DNA of 64,000 nt. Origin: a virus. Numbering within the stretch: the stretch's first letter is position 1; every line of letters starts with the position of its first letter. A program made the translations under genes and the position numbers. Below are positions 48,860-56,135 of the stretch, one piece after another. The stretch lies in the IMG/VR virus record IMGVR_UViG_3300050821_009780, positions 62,001 through 126,000 of that record. One strand, written 5' to 3'. A model generated the notes under the pieces. That model saw only the letters and a program-made list of their open reading frames with translations. It searched no databases and was not told where the DNA came from.

Positions 48860-49794
48860 GACGTTCCCTCTCCCACTGACTGCCCGCAGGTAGGACAGGT
48901 CCCGGCGGCTACCAGCGCCTCGTGCAGCGCCCGGTGCGCCTTATCTTCCTCGACGGCGAGTATCTGCTGCTGCCGCTCCGTTGTCCTTGCGGCCTGATCG
49001 GCCTGCTGGTACTGGCTGTGCAGGTTGCGGAGACGGCCGAGCCGGGAACCCAGGAGGTCAAGCTGCTCCGCCGACGGAGCACTCAGCACGGCCAGCCTGG
49101 TCTCAGCGGCACTCTGGGCGGCGATGCCCTGGCGGAAGGCGGACCACAGCGCCCCGAGCCGCTCTCTCTGGTCGGTGATGTACTCCAGGCTGTCCATCCG
49201 GTCACGGGCCTCCATAAAGGCAGCCCGGCGGGCTTTCAGCGTGCGGAACGGCTGCGCGGCTGCAGTCAGCGCCCGCACCATATCCTCATAGGACTTAAGC
49301 TCGCGGGCGATCTCCAGCTTGCGCCGGTTGGCCTCGCGGGCGGCGTCGAAGACCAGGGTGACGTTGGTCAGCTCGCCGAGCGCCCGGGCGACCTGGCTGC
49401 CGGAGTCGGCCAGCAGGAACGGCCGGTCGAACTGCCCGGCGAAGTTGATGTCCTGCAAGGCCAGCAGGGCGCTGACCTCCTCCGGCACCGCCCCGGCGAG
49501 CTTGGTGTACGTCTTCTTCTCGCCCAGCACGTTCACGGTGTAGGCGTCCTGGCCCCGGCCGCCGCGCACGATCCCTGCTGTCAAGCCGCTGTCATCCTGC
49601 ACGATGGCCTTGCAGGACTTCGCCCCGTGCCTGATGTAGGCGGTGCCGCGGGCGTTGAACACGACCAGCTTCAGCGCCCGGACGACAGCGGACTTGCCGG
49701 AGCCGGTGGGGCCGGTGACGACGGTGAGCCGGCCCAGGCGCAGCTGCGCCTTGCGGAGCGCCTGGTAGTCCTCGATGGCGATGTCGGTGATCAC
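48856..49794 (-). CDS. SbcC/Rad50-like ATPase, N-terminal half (312 aa)
   Basis: GTG 49794 (VITDIAIEDYQALRKAQLRL). P-loop TVVTGPTGSGKSAVVRAL, then LALQDINFAGQFDRPFLLAD and a coiled coil, ending in CPTCGQSVG, a zinc hook (C-x2-C). It lacks Walker B, which is in the gene at 41120. It partners with SbcD at 45909. Splitting exactly at the hook suggests the two proteins join by the hook or by coiled-coil pairing. Start GTG chosen because the longer reading is low-quality; no strong ribosome site is seen. Confidence 0.82.
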   Translation of the reverse strand: MITDIAIEDYQALRKAQLRLGRLTVVTGPTGSGKSAVVRALKLVVFNARGTAYIRHGAKSCKAIVQDDSGLTAGIVRGGRGQDAYTVNVLGEKKTYTKLAGAVPEEVSALLALQDINFAGQFDRPFLLADSGSQVARALGELTNVTLVFDAAREANRRKLEIARELKSYEDMVRALTAAAQPFRTLKARRAAFMEARDRMDSLEYITDQRERLGALWSAFRQGIAAQSAAETRLAVLSAPSAEQLDLLGSRLGRLRNLHSQYQQADQAARTTERQQQILAVEEDKAHRALHEALVAAGTCPTCGQSVGEGTS

Positions 49795-49808
49795 GTCTGT
49801 TGTACGGG

Positions 49809-50057
49809 TCAGGCCGGGCAGGAGGACGTAGCCGCCAGCTCGGCGTCGTAGTCCTTGTCGGTCTTGATGGTCATGTTCGAGGTCTCCGAGCAGCCGCACG
49901 GGCAGCTGTAGCAGTCGCCGCCGCCGAAGCTGCCCGCCCCGCACACCCCGGCCCCGCAGTTCCAGCAGACGTGGTGCCAGTGCGCGGAGGTGTACAGCCG
50001 GGACTGCTCGCACCGGTCAGGCAGCCGGACTGCCTTCAGCGCCATACCAGGGACCAT
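49809..50057 (-). CDS. Cys-rich small protein (82 aa)
   Basis: ATG 50057 with AGGCAGG upstream. MVPGMALKAVRLPDRCEQSR, HHVCWNCGAGVCGAGSF, DCYSCPCGCSE: many Cys likely fold around two zinc ions. Lysine/Asp tail. Function unknown. Confidence 0.72.
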   Translation of the reverse strand: MVPGMALKAVRLPDRCEQSRLYTSAHWHHVCWNCGAGVCGAGSFGGGDCYSCPCGCSETSNMTIKTDKDYDAELAATSSCPA

Positions 50058-50059
50058 CG

Positions 50060-50245
50060 TTAGCCTGCCTCGCCGAAGGTGGTCCAGCCGGGGTACTCGG
50101 CCGGGAACACGTCCCCGCACTCCGGGCACTCCTGGTCGGCGACGGGCGGCCCGTCCATCTGCTCGATGTCGATGGAGTCATCGTGCCACTGCCCCTCCAG
50201 CGTGGTATCGCAGGAGGGGCAGTCGATGAGGGCGGTGAAGTTCAC
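50060..50245 (-). CDS. Zinc-ribbon protein (61 aa)
   Basis: GTG 50245 (VNFTALIDCPSCDTTLEG). C-x2-C, acidic linker, then QECPECGDVFPAEYPGW: complete zinc ribbon. The stop TAA is just before the next ATG. Function unknown. Confidence 0.78.
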   Translation of the reverse strand: MNFTALIDCPSCDTTLEGQWHDDSIDIEQMDGPPVADQECPECGDVFPAEYPGWTTFGEAG

Positions 50246-50248
50246 GGC

Positions 50249-51373
50249 CTAGGCATCTTCGTGCACCAGCTCGCCGTCCACCACCCGGTGCACCTTGCCG
50301 AGGTCGCAGCGGCGGCTGTGGCTGCTGACGATGTGCCCGCCCATGCCCATGAGCCGGTCCACCGCGCGGTAGTCCAGGTCGGGCAGGTTGGCGGTGACGG
50401 TGACGGCGTTGAGCAGGCTGTAGGCGGTCATCTCGTCGTCTTCGGCCATCTCGCCGATGACCCGGTGCCGGTCGGCGACGGTGATGCCGTTGTCGTCGAA
50501 CAGGCCCTCCAGCATGCCGCGCACGTCCCCGGTGACCGGCTGGGCGGTGAGGCCCTGCACGTTGTCGAGCATAGGCTCCAGGCCGGCGAGGACCTCGTCC
50601 ACGGTGACGGAAGCCCAGGCGACGGCGTCATCCTCGGTCTGCCCGCGCCGGGAGAAGTTGGGGGAGGCGTTGATGGTGTCGATGCACCCGTTGGTGCACC
50701 ACCAGCGGAACAGGTAGCCGCGCACGGAGGTCTGCCTCAGCCCGGTGAGCGAGTTGCGGTAGTCGATGCCGACGCTCCAGGTATCATCCGGGACGGACGT
50801 GCCGGTGATGACGCGCCGCTGGCCGGGGACGATGAGCCGCAGCGCGGTCGCCTCCAGGTTGTGGTGGAACTTGTAGTCAGCCAGCACCTCGCCCTGGCCG
50901 TACTTCTTCTCGACGCCGGCGATGACGGTGTCGAGCATGCGCAGGTTGGAGAACGGGTTGACGGTGCCCCGGGTGACGGCGGCGACCTTGTCCTGCTGGC
51001 ACAGCGCCTTCAGCTCCTTGGCAGCCACGTCCTCGCCGTTGGCCAGCCACCAGTTGATGAACGGGGCGAGCACGTCGGGCGGGGTCTGCGCCTGCAGGCC
51101 GCGCGGCATGTGGCAAACGGCCCCCAGCTCCAGCGCGCCCTGCTTGGTGAACTGGTACTCGTTGCCGCCCGGCAGCCGCAGGTACGCGCCGGTGTAGGCG
51201 GTGTCCGCGACGGTCTTGGCGGCCCACCCCGGCTCGTAGCGGACCTCGGCGTCGCCGGCGGTGAACTCGACCTCGCTCAGCGGCTCGGTGACGGCCAGGC
51301 GCTCCCGCACCTGGTCCAGGGTAAGGAGCTGGCTCCGCATTTCGTCGAGCGATACCGCACTGGCATGGACCAT
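50249..51373 (-). CDS. DUF932/phage-plasmid-like protein (374 aa)
   Basis: ATG 51373 with GGGAGG upstream and its own promoter at 51408-51439. The body follows the phage/plasmid-like protein pattern (SVGIDYRNSLTGLRQTSVRG, YLFRWWCTNGCIDTINAS; the F/W-C-x-N-G set). Members occur on phages and plasmids, with unknown function and possible links to replication or recombination. Full length for the family. It is the last gene of the 51.4-41 kb run's start and its promoter is a palindromic one. Confidence 0.82.
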   Translation of the reverse strand: MVHASAVSLDEMRSQLLTLDQVRERLAVTEPLSEVEFTAGDAEVRYEPGWAAKTVADTAYTGAYLRLPGGNEYQFTKQGALELGAVCHMPRGLQAQTPPDVLAPFINWWLANGEDVAAKELKALCQQDKVAAVTRGTVNPFSNLRMLDTVIAGVEKKYGQGEVLADYKFHHNLEATALRLIVPGQRRVITGTSVPDDTWSVGIDYRNSLTGLRQTSVRGYLFRWWCTNGCIDTINASPNFSRRGQTEDDAVAWASVTVDEVLAGLEPMLDNVQGLTAQPVTGDVRGMLEGLFDDNGITVADRHRVIGEMAEDDEMTAYSLLNAVTVTANLPDLDYRAVDRLMGMGGHIVSSHSRRCDLGKVHRVVDGELVHEDA

Positions 51374-51407
51374 GATGGTTCCTCCCGCATCAGAAGTTCT
51401 TGGCTCC

Positions 51408-51439
51408 AGCCTAGTCACTGACTTGGCTCAGGTCAAGGG
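51408..51439 (-). promoter_or_regulatory. Promoter with palindromic -35 element
   Basis: Minus-strand TTGACC (51431-51436), 17 bp, TAGGCT (51408-51413). The -35 is inside CCCTTGACCTGAGCCAAGTC (51420-51439). A further CTTGG half-site lies at about 51399, near the expected start of transcription. Drives the DUF932-like gene and those after it. Confidence 0.82.
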
Positions 51440-51461
51440 AAGGAGGCTGCTTCCGACACTA

Positions 51462-52538
51462 CTACGTATCCGAGGAGGATTCTTCCTCCCACGGGGGCGG
51501 GTCGTCCCCCGTCAGGCTGGCGCGCGGCTTCGCAACAGGAAGCACGGGAGACGCAGCCCGGACTGCCTTCTCGATGGCGGCAAACCCCTCCGGGTTAGCG
51601 TCCAGGTAGCCCCGGGCGGCAATCTTGCCGTTGCCGATATTCTGCCCATCCCAGACGTACCAGGCCCCGGACTTCTTCAGAGCCCCGCGCTCCACCCCCA
51701 GGTCGAGCAGCTCGGCGGAGCGGCTGATGCCGACGCCGAACAGGAAGTCGAACTCGGCGGTCTGGAACGGGCGGCCCAGCTTGTTCTTGACCACCTTGAC
51801 CCGCACCCGGCTGCCGACGGGCTGGTCGCCGTCCTTGATGGTCGAGATGCGCCGCACGTCGAGCCGGACCGACGCGTAGAACTTCAGTGCCTTGCCGCCC
51901 GGCTGAGTCTCGGAGCTGCCGAAGAACACCCCGACCTTCTCGCGCAGCTGGTTGATGAAGACGAGCGTGGTGCCGGAGTCGTGCGCCTTCCCGGTCAGGA
52001 TACGCAGCGCCTGGCTCATCATGCGCGCCTGCAGCCCGACGTGCGCATCACCGATCTCGCCCTTCAGCTCGGCCTCGGGCACCAGGGCCGCGACCGAGTC
52101 GATGGTGACCATGGAGAACAGCCCGGACGACACCAGGTTGTCGGCGATCTGCAGGCCCTTCTCGCCGCTGTCCGGCTGCGACAGGTACAGGTCGTCCACG
52201 TTCACCCCGAGGATGTCGGCCCACTCGGGGTCCAGGGCGTGCTCGGCGTCGATGAGCGCGACCTTCTTGCCCATCCGCTGCGCGTTGCCCATGGCGGTCA
52301 GCGCCAGGGAAGTCTTGCCGGACGACTCAGGACCGTAGATCTCCACGATGCGCCCGGCCGCGAACCCGCCGACCTTCAGCGCCTCATCCAGCGCGATAGA
52401 CCCGCTCGGGACCACGTCCACCGGCTCCGGATCAGTGTCATCGCCGAACCGGATGAGCGCGCCCTTGCCGAACTGCTTGTCCATTCCGGCCATGAGGTCG
52501 GACATCTTCTGCTCGGGGGTCAGCTCGGCCTTCGCCAT
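51462..52538 (-). CDS. recA: RecA recombinase
   Basis: 358 residues from ATG 52538 ([19 protein letters not shown]). Walker [13 protein letters not shown], the MAW-like motif, DNA-binding loops around [20 protein letters not shown] and [20 protein letters not shown], and [14 protein letters not shown]. Complete and near host length, with an acidic tail ([12 protein letters not shown]). It catalyses strand exchange. Neighbouring SSB and resolvase-like genes complete a recombination set. Confidence 0.96.
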   Translation of the reverse strand: MAKAELTPEQKMSDLMAGMDKQFGKGALIRFGDDTDPEPVDVVPSGSIALDEALKVGGFAAGRIVEIYGPESSGKTSLALTAMGNAQRMGKKVALIDAEHALDPEWADILGVNVDDLYLSQPDSGEKGLQIADNLVSSGLFSMVTIDSVAALVPEAELKGEIGDAHVGLQARMMSQALRILTGKAHDSGTTLVFINQLREKVGVFFGSSETQPGGKALKFYASVRLDVRRISTIKDGDQPVGSRVRVKVVKNKLGRPFQTAEFDFLFGVGISRSAELLDLGVERGALKKSGAWYVWDGQNIGNGKIAARGYLDANPEGFAAIEKAVRAASPVLPVAKPRASLTGDDPPPWEEESSSDT

Positions 52539-52933
52539 CAGATGGTCTCCCAGCCGTTGTTGTCCCCCAGGAGGCGCAGCCGCCGCAGCTCGGTCAGCAG
52601 GCGGACGAAGTGCTCGCCGGACATGGTGACGTAGCCGGTGCCTGGGTCGGTGGCCTGGAGGCGGGGCGAGAGCCGGCGGCGGTGCCACACGGCCCCGACC
52701 GGCACCTTGGCGTTATCCGCCTCGGCCACGGCCTCGTCCACCCACTGGGCCAGGGTCTGGCCCTTGCAGTTCTTCGCCTCGATGACGACACCGGGCACCG
52801 ACGGCACCTCGATATCTCCCTCGTCCTTGCTCCCGGCCTGGACCTTGCGCCGGGCCGGGAGGCCGCGGAGCGCCAGGTAGGCGACCACCGAGACCTCCCA
52901 CGAGGTGCCTTTTTTCTTGGCGGGGTTCGACAT
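52538..52933 (-). CDS. Holliday junction resolvase-like PD-(D/E)XK nuclease (131 aa)
   Basis: ATG 52933 ([20 protein letters not shown]). [17 protein letters not shown] gives the E of motif [21 protein letters not shown] gives D and E/D, and [20 protein letters not shown] gives the E-x-K. This is the usual small resolvase in actinophages, cutting branched DNA after recombination. It shares a base with recA. Confidence 0.85.
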   Translation of the reverse strand: MSNPAKKKGTSWEVSVVAYLALRGLPARRKVQAGSKDEGDIEVPSVPGVVIEAKNCKGQTLAQWVDEAVAEADNAKVPVGAVWHRRRLSPRLQATDPGTGYVTMSGEHFVRLLTELRRLRLLGDNNGWETI

Positions 52934-54141
52934 CAGACCCCGTCGAGCAAGTTGTCGAAGTCGAAGTCCCCGCTAGAAGACGCCGTCTCCGGAGACGGCG
53001 TAGAGGAGGGCGCACTGGCAGGGGCTGAACCCGCAGCACTCTCACTCTCATCCCCGAAAGGGTCGTCAAGAACCTTCCGGGCCTTCTCCGCCTGCTGCGC
53101 AGCCTCCTGCTCCCGCTCGACGCCTGCTACCAGGCCGGCCGCGTCAGAAGGGCGGGCAGTCCGGGGAGTCGCAGGCTTTTTCGTTGAGGCAGAAGCCTTC
53201 TTTGGCGCAGCCTGCGGCGAGTCCGGCAGGAACTCCGCGAAAGGGTCGGCCACCGCAGAGCCCAGCGCCGCCTTCTGCTCGTCGGTCATCGCGTCCAGGA
53301 CCGTGCCGGCATCCTGGGTCTCCTCCCCGAGCAGCTCCTCGATGCCGCCGGACAGGTCGGCGGCCTTGGACTGGAACGCCTCGGAGACCTGGCCCTCGTT
53401 GCGCAGCTTGCGCCACTGGCGCATCGCGAACTCGCAGTCCTCCTGCATCCGCTCGCGCGGCACGGCCGAGCCGCAGCCGTCCTTGAGCTGGGCGTCGGTG
53501 GCCCGGTTGCCCGCCGTGCCGAGCAGCTCCTTCAGGTAGCCTGCCGGGGCTTCCTTGTAGCCCGGGTCCATCTTGAACGCGAGCTTGTTCCGCTGCCAGC
53601 TCGGCTCCTCGCACTCCAGGGTGATGTCGTGCCGGCGCAGGTCGCCGATCTCCTGCTGGATGCCCTCGATCTCATCGTAGATGCGGCCGGTGAACTTCCA
53701 CATCTTGATGGAGGCGCTGAACGGCTTGGCGGTGTTGAAGCTGTTCCCGGCCAGGGTGTAGTACACCACGTTGACCGCGAACCGCTGCACCGGGCCGGCG
53801 ATGTCCCCGCCTGACTTGACAGACGCGTCGCAGGCGGGGCAGTTCCGCTCGTCGATTCCCTTTTCCCTCAGCGTGTCCTCGTCGCCCAGGCAGATCTCGG
53901 TGCGCAGCAGTTCCAGATCGTAGTCGTCGTACTCGTCGCCGTTCTTCCGCCTCTTCTTTTCCTTCTTCGGGGTGCCGTCGTCGTGAAACTTGGGGTGCTT
54001 GATGTAGTGAACGAATTCGCGCCACGGTTCTTCGATGACTGTGAAACGTGCCTTCTGGCCTTTTTCCGTAAGCTTGACTGAGGGGAACCCGGCCGTGCCT
54101 TCGCCGGTCTTGTTCTCGGGTGCGACCGCTACTCTGCCCAT
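52933..54141 (-). CDS. gp32-like single-stranded DNA-binding protein (402 aa)
   Basis: ATG 54141 (MGRVAVAPENKTGEG). T4 gp32-type layout: a core with a Cys pair (ERNCPACDASVKSG), FNTAKPFSASIKMWKFTGRI, basic and aromatic residues, then a long Ser/Ala/Glu-rich linker and an acidic tail (DFDFDNLLDGV) that would contact partners. Coats ssDNA during replication and repair. It is the first gene upstream of recA in the transcript. The fold call rests on overall pattern. Confidence 0.8.
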   Translation of the reverse strand: MGRVAVAPENKTGEGTAGFPSVKLTEKGQKARFTVIEEPWREFVHYIKHPKFHDDGTPKKEKKRRKNGDEYDDYDLELLRTEICLGDEDTLREKGIDERNCPACDASVKSGGDIAGPVQRFAVNVVYYTLAGNSFNTAKPFSASIKMWKFTGRIYDEIEGIQQEIGDLRRHDITLECEEPSWQRNKLAFKMDPGYKEAPAGYLKELLGTAGNRATDAQLKDGCGSAVPRERMQEDCEFAMRQWRKLRNEGQVSEAFQSKAADLSGGIEELLGEETQDAGTVLDAMTDEQKAALGSAVADPFAEFLPDSPQAAPKKASASTKKPATPRTARPSDAAGLVAGVEREQEAAQQAEKARKVLDDPFGDESESAAGSAPASAPSSTPSPETASSSGDFDFDNLLDGV

Positions 54142-54260
54142 GTGCCGTTCTCGCTTCTGCTCGTGCCGTTTCCGATGCGCGCCTGCCCGAGCGCTACGCA
54201 GTAGCAGGCCGCATAACTCTTATATACACACCGGGTCTGACATTCTGGAGATCACCAGGA

Positions 54261-54434
54261 CTACGCCACCCGGTTGAACCGCATGGGCCGCTGGCACTTA
54301 GCGCAGAGCATCGTCTTGACATGACCCATCTCGCGGTTCTTCCGGGCACGGATGACGACCCTCGTCCCGTGGCAGCGCGGGCATGCGTACAGCTCCTTAG
54401 AGGCCCCGCGCCCGGCCCGCAGGTGCCGACCCAC
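54261..54434 (-). CDS. Zinc-ribbon protein (57 aa)
   Basis: A gene too small for most callers: GTG 54434 with GGAG seven bases upstream; stop TAG at 54261. VGRHLRAGRGASKELYACPR, then CHGTRVVIRARKNREMGH, MLCAKCQRPMRFNRVA: C-x2-C twice, a zinc ribbon with a basic surface. The region from 54142 to 54260 after it holds only weak AT-rich sequence (GTGTATATAAGAG). Confidence 0.75.
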   Translation of the reverse strand: MGRHLRAGRGASKELYACPRCHGTRVVIRARKNREMGHVKTMLCAKCQRPMRFNRVA

Positions 54435-54435
54435 C

Positions 54436-54588
54436 TCAGACTCCGGTGAGTACGATCAACGGCAGCGGGCGGCGCAGGCTGGCTACCAGCGCCATACGGG
54501 AGTAGGCGGCGAGCAGCCACGCGATACGGAAGTCATGGCCGTAGTCCTCCCGCAGCTGAAGGGCGCAGGGCACCTGCCAGCGGTCCAT
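54436..54588 (-). CDS. Hypothetical protein (50 aa)
   Basis: ATG 54588 (MDRWQVPCALQLREDYGHDF). RIAWLLAAYSRMALVASLRRP is partly hydrophobic, possibly a weak membrane helix, ending PLPLIVLTGV. Stop is 1 base before the zinc-ribbon gene. Not recognised. Ribosome site is poor. Confidence 0.55.
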   Translation of the reverse strand: MDRWQVPCALQLREDYGHDFRIAWLLAAYSRMALVASLRRPLPLIVLTGV

Positions 54589-54604
54589 TTCGGGCCGCAA
54601 GGGG

Positions 54605-54766
54605 TCAGCGGTCGCAGACGAACCGGTAGACGTTCTCTCCAGGCTCTCGCTCGACTCGGTCAACGGGGTACCACCAGTTCTCCAGGGGGTCGGGCAGCTG
54701 GCACTCGCCGTCGCCGAACTCGTTAACCTGGCGCTCAAGCTCCTCGATTATCTCTGTCGCCTTCAT
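54605..54766 (-). CDS. Hypothetical protein (53 aa)
   Basis: ATG 54766 (MKATEIIEELERQVNEFGDG). ECQLPDPLENWWYPVDRVER and ENVYRFVCDR: acidic helix, then an aromatic beta-like part. It overlaps the upstream gene by 32 bp. Not recognised. Confidence 0.65.
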   Translation of the reverse strand: MKATEIIEELERQVNEFGDGECQLPDPLENWWYPVDRVEREPGENVYRFVCDR

Positions 54767-55082
54767 GGCCTGGCATCAAGTCCTCTACCTCGATCACGGT
54801 CTGCTGCCTCCAGTCCGTGTCCGGGCGGGGCTGACTCGACGGATCGGCAGACTTCGCCTCGGCGAGCTGCTCCTGCTTCTTGTGCGCGTGGTAGCACTTA
54901 CCGTGCGAGAGCTTCACGAGCTGGCCCTTAGCCTGCCTGAGCGGCAGCTCGCCCTTGCCGAAAACGTGTATGTCCAGCCTGCGCTCACTGGTAGCCAGGC
55001 TCTCCACCCGGACGCTGCGCCACTCGTAGCGGTCGGCCAGCTCAGCCCCGCGGATGGGCCGGTGGCATACGAAGCAGATCAC
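54735..55082 (-). CDS. Hypothetical protein with metal-binding N-terminus (115 aa)
   Basis: GTG 55082 with GGAGG five bases upstream and GTGA overlap. VICFVCHRPIRGAELADRYE has C-x2-C-H; later SHGKCYHAHKKQEQ adds C and H. A zinc-binding fold with a disordered C-terminus (PSSQPRPDTDWRQQTVIEV). Not recognised. Confidence 0.7.
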   Translation of the reverse strand: MICFVCHRPIRGAELADRYEWRSVRVESLATSERRLDIHVFGKGELPLRQAKGQLVKLSHGKCYHAHKKQEQLAEAKSADPSSQPRPDTDWRQQTVIEVEDLMPGHEGDRDNRGA

Positions 55083-55210
55083 AGCTTCCTCCGGTACAGC
55101 CACAGGCCTGCCACGACGACAAGCCCTGCGGCGATGACAATAACTGAACCCAGCCCGCGCATGGGCGTACGCCCACCCTGCCAGGCCCAATCCCAGTGAA
55201 GCGGGTTCAT
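55079..55210 (-). CDS. Small membrane protein (43 aa)
   Basis: ATG 55210 in ATGA overlap. MNPLHWDWAWQGGRTPMRGL, then GSVIVIAAGLVVVAGLWLYR forms one membrane helix followed by RKL. N-out or N-in cannot be told. Could be a small holin-like or signalling protein; no support for either. Confidence 0.65.
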   Translation of the reverse strand: MNPLHWDWAWQGGRTPMRGLGSVIVIAAGLVVVAGLWLYRRKL

Positions 55211-55806
55211 AACCTCTCCATGTCGGTCTGCCGCATGAGCGCGGTCAAGCGGCGGCTGAGATCCTGCCGCACACCATCCAGGCCGTAGTAATGCAGCCGG
55301 ATGCGCCGCTCTATGTCGGACGCGGTGTCGGCCAGCGCCCGGGCGTCCCGGGCGCGCTTGCGCTGATCGCGGCAGGCCAGGCGCCAGTAGGCGTACCGTT
55401 CCTGCGCACCCTCGTACTCCCGGCGCCCGTAGCGCTTCTCCTTCATGGCCTGGTCGTCCCAGGCATCGTCCGCCTCGGCCTCCAGCCTGCGGGCCTTGGT
55501 CTCGCAGGCTCCCTTGAGGCCGATGGCCATGGACAGCAGCGTCTCGATGTGGCCCAGGTGCCCGCTGGCGGACACCATCGCCTCGTAGACAGCAGTGTGC
55601 GGCGCAGACGACGACGGAACCCGCGCTGCGGCGCGGTACTTCATGGCGGTCTTCAGCCAGCCCTTGCACTCCTCGACCAAGACTGCGGCCGGATCGGGCA
55701 GCGGCTCCTCCGGCTCGTGATGAACTGGATCATAACGAGGATGCCCGCAGTTGCAGAGAACACTGCCGTGGGTGGGGTCCGACGTGAACGGATGCACCTC
55801 AGCCAC
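55207..55806 (-). CDS. Hypothetical helical protein (199 aa)
   Basis: GTG 55806 (VAEVHPFTSDPTHGSVLCNC). LCNCGHPRYDPVHHE is an N-terminal metal-binding candidate; the rest is long charged helices (ARRLEAEADDAWDDQAMKEK, DQRKRARDARALADTASDIE). Not recognised. Confidence 0.7.
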   Translation of the reverse strand: MAEVHPFTSDPTHGSVLCNCGHPRYDPVHHEPEEPLPDPAAVLVEECKGWLKTAMKYRAAARVPSSSAPHTAVYEAMVSASGHLGHIETLLSMAIGLKGACETKARRLEAEADDAWDDQAMKEKRYGRREYEGAQERYAYWRLACRDQRKRARDARALADTASDIERRIRLHYYGLDGVRQDLSRRLTALMRQTDMERL

Positions 55807-56128
55807 CCGGGGCTGCCCGGAACATGATGGCCTTGATGATCTTGTCCTTCTCGTCCCGGTGCGCCTTCATCTCGGCCTTGACCGCGGCGACCTGCTTGTC
55901 GTCCAGCCTGCCATCAACCAGGAACGGCTGGACCTGGAGCAGGGTCAGCCGGGCGTAGGCCTCGGTCTCGTGGTGCACCAGGCCGAACGCCTCGGCGAAC
56001 CGCAGCTCGGAAGCCTCGGATGGCGGGATGCCGTTCTCCTGGAGGATGCGCTTGATGTCGTCCTCATCCGCCTCGACGTCGAACTTCCGCTCGCCCCACT
56101 TGGTGTTCCACCCTGCTCGTGCTCGCAT
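55799..56128 (-). CDS. Hypothetical protein (109 aa)
   Basis: ATG 56128 (MRARAGWNTKWGERKFDVEA). DEDDIKRILQENGIPPSEAS, then helices (TEAYARLTLLQVQPFLVDGR, KQVAAVKAEMKAHRDEKDKI). A longer GTG start at 56155 would overlap the polymerase by 20 bp. Not recognised. Confidence 0.68.
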   Translation of the reverse strand: MRARAGWNTKWGERKFDVEADEDDIKRILQENGIPPSEASELRFAEAFGLVHHETEAYARLTLLQVQPFLVDGRLDDKQVAAVKAEMKAHRDEKDKIIKAIMFRAAPGG

Positions 56129-56135
56129 GCTCCTG

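Noticed and set aside
54190-54250. AT-rich TGTATATAAGAG as a promoter for the SSB gene
   Set aside because: There is a fair -10-like box but no -35 at a usable distance, and it does not share the palindrome.
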